A stretch of DNA of 64,000 bases, taken from Chitinophaga chungangae (GTDB taxonomy: Bacteria > Bacteroidota > Bacteroidia > Chitinophagales > Chitinophagaceae). The translations under genes and the position numbers were made by a program. A model generated the notes under the pieces. That model made no database searches. It worked only from the letters and a program-made list of their open reading frames with translations, and was not told the origin of the DNA. How positions within the stretch are numbered: the first letter of the stretch is position 1; the number at the start of each line of letters is the position of its first letter. The DNA lies in NCBI RefSeq assembly GCF_017742215.1, contig NZ_JAGHKP010000003.1, positions 368,308 to 432,307 on the forward strand, given 5' to 3'. Positions 60,017 to 64,000 of this stretch are shown here, piece by piece.

Positions 60017-60024
60017 CAAAGTTA
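60017..60024 (-). promoter_or_regulatory. -7 box (TAACTTTG) 4 bases before the aldose epimerase gene
   Basis: The plus strand CAAAGTTA gives TAACTTTG on the minus strand, matching TAnnTTTG. It lies in the 9-base gap to the upstream DUF5009 gene, so this gene can be transcribed on its own, leaderless. Confidence 0.5.
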
Positions 60025-61200
60025 CAGTTTCAGGCGGATACCTGCTTTATTGAGCAAACCTGCGATCTGGATCATCAGTATGGAAAAAAGAAGGGACTTG
60101 AGGATGCCGACCCAGCCGGCCAGCGCTTCCATGGCGAACACGCCCGTCATGGTCAAAATGGTGTAAGCGAAATAAGGAATAAGGTAACAAAGCAGCGTAT
60201 CGGTGCCGGCTGGTTTAATGACCCTGAACCAGCGGGCCTTTTGCTGAAGGTCCCCCAGCCAGTAAGTGATCAGGAACAGCCCGATGGTGAGCGCGCTGCA
60301 GATCATCACCCAGCTGGGCGTGGCGCGGATCTTCGATATTTCCCAGATGGGTCGGGTGAGCAGGCCCGCCGTGGCCAGTACAACGGCAATGCCCAGCAAT
60401 AAAGGGATCACCTGTTTCCATTTGCCGGCGGAAGTATAACTTCTGAAGATCATCGCCACCAAAGTTCCACCCATTACCAGCGAAGGCATGGCCCCGTTAT
60501 CCAGCGGGCTGAGCAGCGTGCTTAAGAAATTACCGCGCGGCAGAAGATGCGCATGCGTGGCTATGCTCAGCCCGCTGAACACCAGCCAGCCGCCCAGCAC
60601 TGCGGCGAATTTTCCCTTGCCCAGCGCATAGATCAGCGCACTGGCGAAATAGGCCCAGCCGATCAGCCCCAGGATGCCCCACCAGTACGTGGAAAAACGC
60701 TGCGCTTCGTCGCCCCCGCGGCAGATCCAGGCCAGTGCCAGCAGTATCGCGATGCCCAGGCCTTTGAAAATGTTTTGCCTGGTTTTGGGCCATGTTGCGG
60801 GATATTGGTTCCATATCAAAATAAAACCGGTGCAGCAAAGCATGTTCCACACGCCGCGGCTGATGCCGGTGGCTTCCGCGTTGAGATTTTCGCCGTTGAC
60901 GAGGAAAAGCCCCATCACCAGCAGGCCGATGGAACGTTCCACCACATGGCGGACCAGCTGAAAAATGCTGTCGCCTTTTTTGATGCGGTTGCTGATGGCG
61001 TAAGGAAGGCTCATGCCGACGATGAACAGGAACGCGGGAAACACCGCGTCCGCAACGCCCATGCCGTCTTCCTGTGCGGCGGTATGCTCCAGCCATCCGG
61101 GAATGTCTTTCAGGCTCCAGAGGTCGTTCACAAAAATCATCAGTAACATAGTAAGCGCCCGTGTAATGTCGATCGAAGCGACGCGTTGCGTGGAATTCAT
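60022..61200 (-). CDS. DUF5009 family membrane protein (HGSNAT-like)
   Basis: A 392-residue membrane protein with about ten helices. The N-terminus RVASIDITRALTMLLMIFVN is the pattern of DUF5009, which is related to heparan-alpha-glucosaminide acetyltransferase and other acyltransferases (DFYQ/RG start plus DAVFPAFLFIVGMSLPYAIS). It may move acetyl groups across the membrane to sugars. It lies 9 bases before the aldose-epimerase-like gene, suggesting a carbohydrate context. Confidence 0.9.
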   Translation of the reverse strand: MNSTQRVASIDITRALTMLLMIFVNDLWSLKDIPGWLEHTAAQEDGMGVADAVFPAFLFIVGMSLPYAISNRIKKGDSIFQLVRHVVERSIGLLVMGLFLVNGENLNAEATGISRGVWNMLCCTGFILIWNQYPATWPKTRQNIFKGLGIAILLALAWICRGGDEAQRFSTYWWGILGLIGWAYFASALIYALGKGKFAAVLGGWLVFSGLSIATHAHLLPRGNFLSTLLSPLDNGAMPSLVMGGTLVAMIFRSYTSAGKWKQVIPLLLGIAVVLATAGLLTRPIWEISKIRATPSWVMICSALTIGLFLITYWLGDLQQKARWFRVIKPAGTDTLLCYLIPYFAYTILTMTGVFAMEALAGWVGILKSLLFSILMIQIAGLLNKAGIRLKL

Positions 61201-61286
61201 ATATAGCCGGGGATTTAACGGTATATCAAGATATAAATTTTTTCAATGATTGTATGGGCCAAAGCCCGGCTTCACGGCAAAATAAA

Positions 61287-61319
61287 AAACGCTCCGCCGG
61301 GAGATCCCGCGGAGCGTTT
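61287..61319 (-). terminator. Intrinsic terminator after map
   Basis: An 11-bp stem (61287-61297 with 61309-61319) with further pairing in the loop. On the minus strand it is followed by TTTTTATTTT, 21 bases past the map stop. Confidence 0.88.
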
Positions 61320-61339
61320 CATTATCATCAAAAAGAAGA

Positions 61340-62104
61340 TTAATTCCAGATACCGTTCTCCCCGGTCAGGATCACCGGCAGCCCGTCCGTTACCACGATC
61401 GTATGTTCATGCTGCGCCACGTAACTGCCGTCGCGGGCCGCAAGCGTCCAGCCGTCGCCGTTCTCATAAGCCCAGGTCGCTTTTGTGGAGATAAACGTTT
61501 CCACCGCCACCACCGAATTTTTCCTGAATTTGGTGCGGTTGAATTTGTCGTAATAGTTAGCGATGGAATGCGGCTCTTCGTGAAGACTGCGGCCGATGCC
61601 GTGCCCCGTCAGGTTTTTGATCACCCGGTAGCCGCGTTTGCGGGCTTCCGCTTCGATAATGCCGCCTACCTGCGCGATCTTCACCCCGTCGCGGATGTTG
61701 GCGATGGCTATACGAAGAATATCGCGCGATGCGTTCACCAGCTGCTGGTGTTGATGAATATCTTCTCCCAATACAAAAGACCCGCCATTGTCCGCCCAAA
61801 AGCCTTCCAGCTCCGCGCTTACGTCCACGTTCACCAAATCGCCTTCCTGCAGGATGGTTTTTTGCGTGGGGATGCCGTGCGCGATCTCGTGGTTCACGCT
61901 GATGCAGGTCCAGCCGGGAAAACCATATGTCAGCTTCGGCGCGGAACGCGCACCGAACGCCGCCAGCACCGACCGGCCGAACTCGTCCAGCTCCGCCGTG
62001 CTCATACCCGGTTTTGCGTATTCCCGCATTCTTCTGAGCGCCTGTGCTACCGCTTCGCTGGCCTTTTGCATGCCCAGCATTTCCGCCTGTGATGATATCG
62101 ACAT
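61340..62104 (-). CDS. map: Type I methionine aminopeptidase
   Basis: Metalloprotease that removes N-terminal Met from nascent proteins. A 254-residue chain with the family metal ligands in VNVDVSAELEGFWADNGGSF (two Asp), NLTGHGIGRSLHEEPH (His), VVAVETFISTKATWAYENGD (Glu) and TIVVTDGLPVILT near the end. The His in SVNHEIAHGIP is the substrate residue. This branch (VDVSAELEGFWADN) is a second, non-ribosomal-operon type frequent in Bacteroidota, so it may be an extra copy. Confidence 0.95.
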   Translation of the reverse strand: MSISSQAEMLGMQKASEAVAQALRRMREYAKPGMSTAELDEFGRSVLAAFGARSAPKLTYGFPGWTCISVNHEIAHGIPTQKTILQEGDLVNVDVSAELEGFWADNGGSFVLGEDIHQHQQLVNASRDILRIAIANIRDGVKIAQVGGIIEAEARKRGYRVIKNLTGHGIGRSLHEEPHSIANYYDKFNRTKFRKNSVVAVETFISTKATWAYENGDGWTLAARDGSYVAQHEHTIVVTDGLPVILTGENGIWN

Positions 62105-62191
62105 GTCTGATGTATTAGTGTAACCCCCAAGGTACGGATTTTCAGGCGTTTTTCAGTAGGCGTTCTTGCCTAAATACGATACTTTAGCGGT

Positions 62192-62947
62192 ATGAAAAAC
62201 GGACCATCCCCCCTCACGAGGGTGGTGATCATTGACGATGAACCCGCCATCCGGAAAGACCTGCAGGCGCTGATGCAGCAACAGCCCGGCTTTGTTGTGA
62301 CAGGCATTTGCGGCAGCGTGCAGGAAGCAAAAACCATCATCCCCGCCACACAACCCGACCTTCTGCTGCTGGACATCTCGCTGGGCGACGGCACCGGCTT
62401 CGACATCCTCCGGGAACCTTCCGCCGCGGGCTGCAAGGTGATCTTCATTACCGCTCACCAGGACTATGCGATCAAAGCCATCAAGTTCGGCGCGCTCGAT
62501 TACCTGCTCAAACCGGTAGACGAAGAAGAGCTGCAACAGGCGCTGGCACGGGTACACGCCGCAGGGCCCGCGGCGCCGGAACAACTGAGCCTGGCACAGC
62601 AGCAATTCAGGCAGGGCGGCCTGCAAAACCGCATCGTGCTGCGCTCGCAGCAATACCTGCAGGTGGTGGCTTTTGAAGAAATCCTGTATTGCCAGAGCGA
62701 TGCGGGATATACCACGTTTTTTCTGACGGACGGGCGCAAGATCGTAGTATCGCGCTCCATCAAGGAATATGAAGAGCTGCTGCCGGAAACCTGGTTTATC
62801 AGGCCGCACCAGTCGTATCTTGTAAATCACCGGTTTATCGACCGTTATCATAAAGACGGATACCTTGTGCTCCGCAACAATGTGGAGATCCCGGTGTCTA
62901 CCCGTCGGAAAGATTACGTAGTGGAATACCTTACCGGAAACAGATAA
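62192..62947 (+). CDS. LytTR family response regulator
   Basis: A 251-residue two-component regulator. The receiver domain begins VVIIDDEPAIRKDLQALMQQ with phospho-acceptor Asp in PDLLLLDISLGDGTGF and the switch Lys in YLLKPVD. The LytTR DNA-binding domain spans about 145-250 (YLQVVAFEEILYCQSDAGYT, SIKEYEELLPETWFIRPHQS, YLVNHRFIDRYHKDGYL). It is followed 8 bases later by a TPR lipoprotein that is probably the N-terminus of its sensor kinase. The near-consensus TACTTTAG lies just upstream of the ATG. Confidence 0.95.
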   Translation: MKNGPSPLTRVVIIDDEPAIRKDLQALMQQQPGFVVTGICGSVQEAKTIIPATQPDLLLLDISLGDGTGFDILREPSAAGCKVIFITAHQDYAIKAIKFGALDYLLKPVDEEELQQALARVHAAGPAAPEQLSLAQQQFRQGGLQNRIVLRSQQYLQVVAFEEILYCQSDAGYTTFFLTDGRKIVVSRSIKEYEELLPETWFIRPHQSYLVNHRFIDRYHKDGYLVLRNNVEIPVSTRRKDYVVEYLTGNR

Positions 62948-62955
62948 CACCCGTT

Positions 62956-64000
62956 ATGCGCTTCATCACATTCCTGCCGATCATTGTTGCGATAGCCGGC
63001 TGCACGCGCCCGCAGGCCGTTCGCAGTCCCGCGAAAGCCGATTCTGTGCTCGCTTTTATGAAGTCGGATATCAACCCGTATTTCCACGACCGGCAACCGG
63101 CAGAAGCGGGCCGCAAGCTGGACAGCCTGTACCCGGCTGTGCAGAAGCTCAACGACGTAGGGCTTACCTGTTCTTATTTCCGCTTCAAAGGCGTGCAGTT
63201 CATCATGGAAGAGAAGTACGACAGCGCGCGTATTTTCCTCAACGAATCGCTGCGGCTGGCAACGGAAAAAGACAGCACGGGCAAACACGTTATCGCCGCA
63301 AAAATACAATTGGCGGACCTTTGGAACGAAGAAGCGCATCCCGACAGCGCGCTGCACTATGCCCGCGAAGCGTATTATCTCGCGCATAAATCGGACACGA
63401 ACGGCCTGCCGCTCATTTGCCTCCGGCTTTCGGAGATCTACAGCGAAATAGGGGATGAGCCCGCGCTTCGCAAATATCTTTTCGAAGGCTTTGAAAGAAC
63501 GACGCAGCCCAAGCTGAAAACCGTTTTTGCCAACAACATCGCCAAATATTACACGGAACAAAAACAGCTGGATTCCGCCGTGCTGTTTTTTAAAGCGATG
63601 GAAAACGACACGCTGTTCTCCAATCCCTATTTCGACGCGGTGCGGTACGAAAATCTCGGCATCCTGCTGGACAAACAAGGGAAATATACGGAAGGCCTGC
63701 CCTACCAATTAAAGGCACTGGCGCTGAACCGCGAGCTGGGCGTGCTGGACGGGGAATCCGTTTTCGGCGTGGCCGACACTTATTTTTTGATGGGGCGTTT
63801 CACAGAATCGCAAACTTACCTCGATACGGCGTATGCGCTGGCGACCGAAGCCGGCGACCAGTCCGTGATCACCAAAATATGGGAAAAAAGAGCGAAGAAC
63901 CATGCCGAGCGCGGGCAGTACCGGGAAGCGTACGCATCGATGGATTCCGCGATGGATGCGTATGAAACGGAAGTGGATTCGTCTATCGCCGTGCAGGCGC
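62956..64000 (+). CDS. TPR lipoprotein, probably the sensor histidine kinase of the LytTR pair; runs off the right edge
   Basis: The ATG at 62956 opens a lipoprotein-like signal (RFITFLPIIVAIAGC, Cys16). The visible 348 residues consist of TPR-like helical pairs (YDSARIFLNESLRLATEKDS, DSALHYAREAYYLAHKSD, YTEGLPYQLKALALNRELGV, FTESQTYLDTAYALATEAGD). No stop codon occurs before base 64000. In Bacteroidota the gene next to a LytTR regulator with TPRs usually continues into a membrane segment and a His_kinase/HATPase domain (LytS type); here that part is out of view, so kinase identity is inference. Confidence 0.8.
   Translation, partial: MRFITFLPIIVAIAGCTRPQAVRSPAKADSVLAFMKSDINPYFHDRQPAEAGRKLDSLYPAVQKLNDVGLTCSYFRFKGVQFIMEEKYDSARIFLNESLRLATEKDSTGKHVIAAKIQLADLWNEEAHPDSALHYAREAYYLAHKSDTNGLPLICLRLSEIYSEIGDEPALRKYLFEGFERTTQPKLKTVFANNIAKYYTEQKQLDSAVLFFKAMENDTLFSNPYFDAVRYENLGILLDKQGKYTEGLPYQLKALALNRELGVLDGESVFGVADTYFLMGRFTESQTYLDTAYALATEAGDQSVITKIWEKRAKNHAERGQYREAYASMDSAMDAYETEVDSSIAVQA

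Overview
The window is chromosomal DNA of a Bacteroidota bacterium, most likely a member of the Chitinophagaceae (Chitinophaga-like). The reasons are a SusC/SusD pair under an ECF sigma/FecR pair, SppA, LptE, DUF2911, DUF2279 and DUF5009 families typical of the phylum, weak Shine-Dalgarno sequences, and repeated -7 boxes of the form TAnnTTTG. Most genes have strong GC preference at third codon positions, which leaves long meaningless antisense frames. A few AT-rich islands (about 14.6-15.6 kb, 26.6-27.2 kb and 58.4-58.9 kb) stand out. No rRNA, IS element, prophage or CRISPR array was seen. Two tRNA genes are present: Gly(CCC) and His(GTG).

Layout. 1-4.25 kb (minus): miaB, a receiver-less sigma-54 activator, lptE and a repeat-rich coiled-coil protein that runs off the left edge. 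4.28-12.75 kb (minus): a compact polysaccharide or sulfated-glycan utilisation locus, read ECF sigma, FecR, SusC, SusD, sulfatase. 13-14.5 kb: tRNA-Gly and a secreted astacin-like protease. 14.6-15.6 kb: a long perfect hairpin and a Panacea-domain protein followed by a small membrane protein, a candidate toxin-antitoxin pair. 15.7-18.5 kb: a secreted phosphatase/phosphodiesterase, a decapitated SusD remnant and a conserved small protein.

18.6-26.6 kb is the most unusual block. It holds a small orphan, an amphipathic-helix plus beta-sandwich protein, a geranylgeranyl-diphosphate-synthase-like enzyme, a geranylgeranyl-reductase-like flavoprotein, another orphan, and an 1168-residue protein without signal peptide. 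That last protein seems to have duplicated lipid-binding-like (TULIP-type) modules, a membrane hairpin and two PKD domains. My reading is that the enzymes make a reduced C20 isoprenoid and the other proteins bind, store or place it; this is inference. It is followed by two decayed genes: a nucleotidyltransferase of an antitoxin-like module, and a small membrane protein.

27.5-37.2 kb: an HdrB/HdrC-like iron-sulfur electron-transfer pair, a PyrR-like phosphoribosyltransferase, a DUF2279 protein whose signal-peptide codons form a terminator-like hairpin, phosphoglucomutase, a HEAT-repeat protein, protein-isoaspartate methyltransferase and a large TonB-type receptor. 37.4-45.6 kb: tRNA-His, a short promoter-terminator unit, an orphan 403-residue protein, a plug-domain protein without a barrel, an HI0933-type flavoprotein, a protein with thirteen 16-residue GxQIGGIxN repeats, and a small barrel protein. 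45.8-57.6 kb: deoxynucleoside kinase and folK, sppA, lipoproteins, an ABC-2 permease, two SRPBCC proteins, DUF2911, bioA, a small acetyltransferase and a pirin. 57.6-64 kb: an AlkD-like protein, an AT-rich orphan between diverged repeats, an aldose-epimerase-like protein, a DUF5009 membrane protein, map, and a LytTR response regulator with the start of a TPR lipoprotein, probably its sensor kinase.
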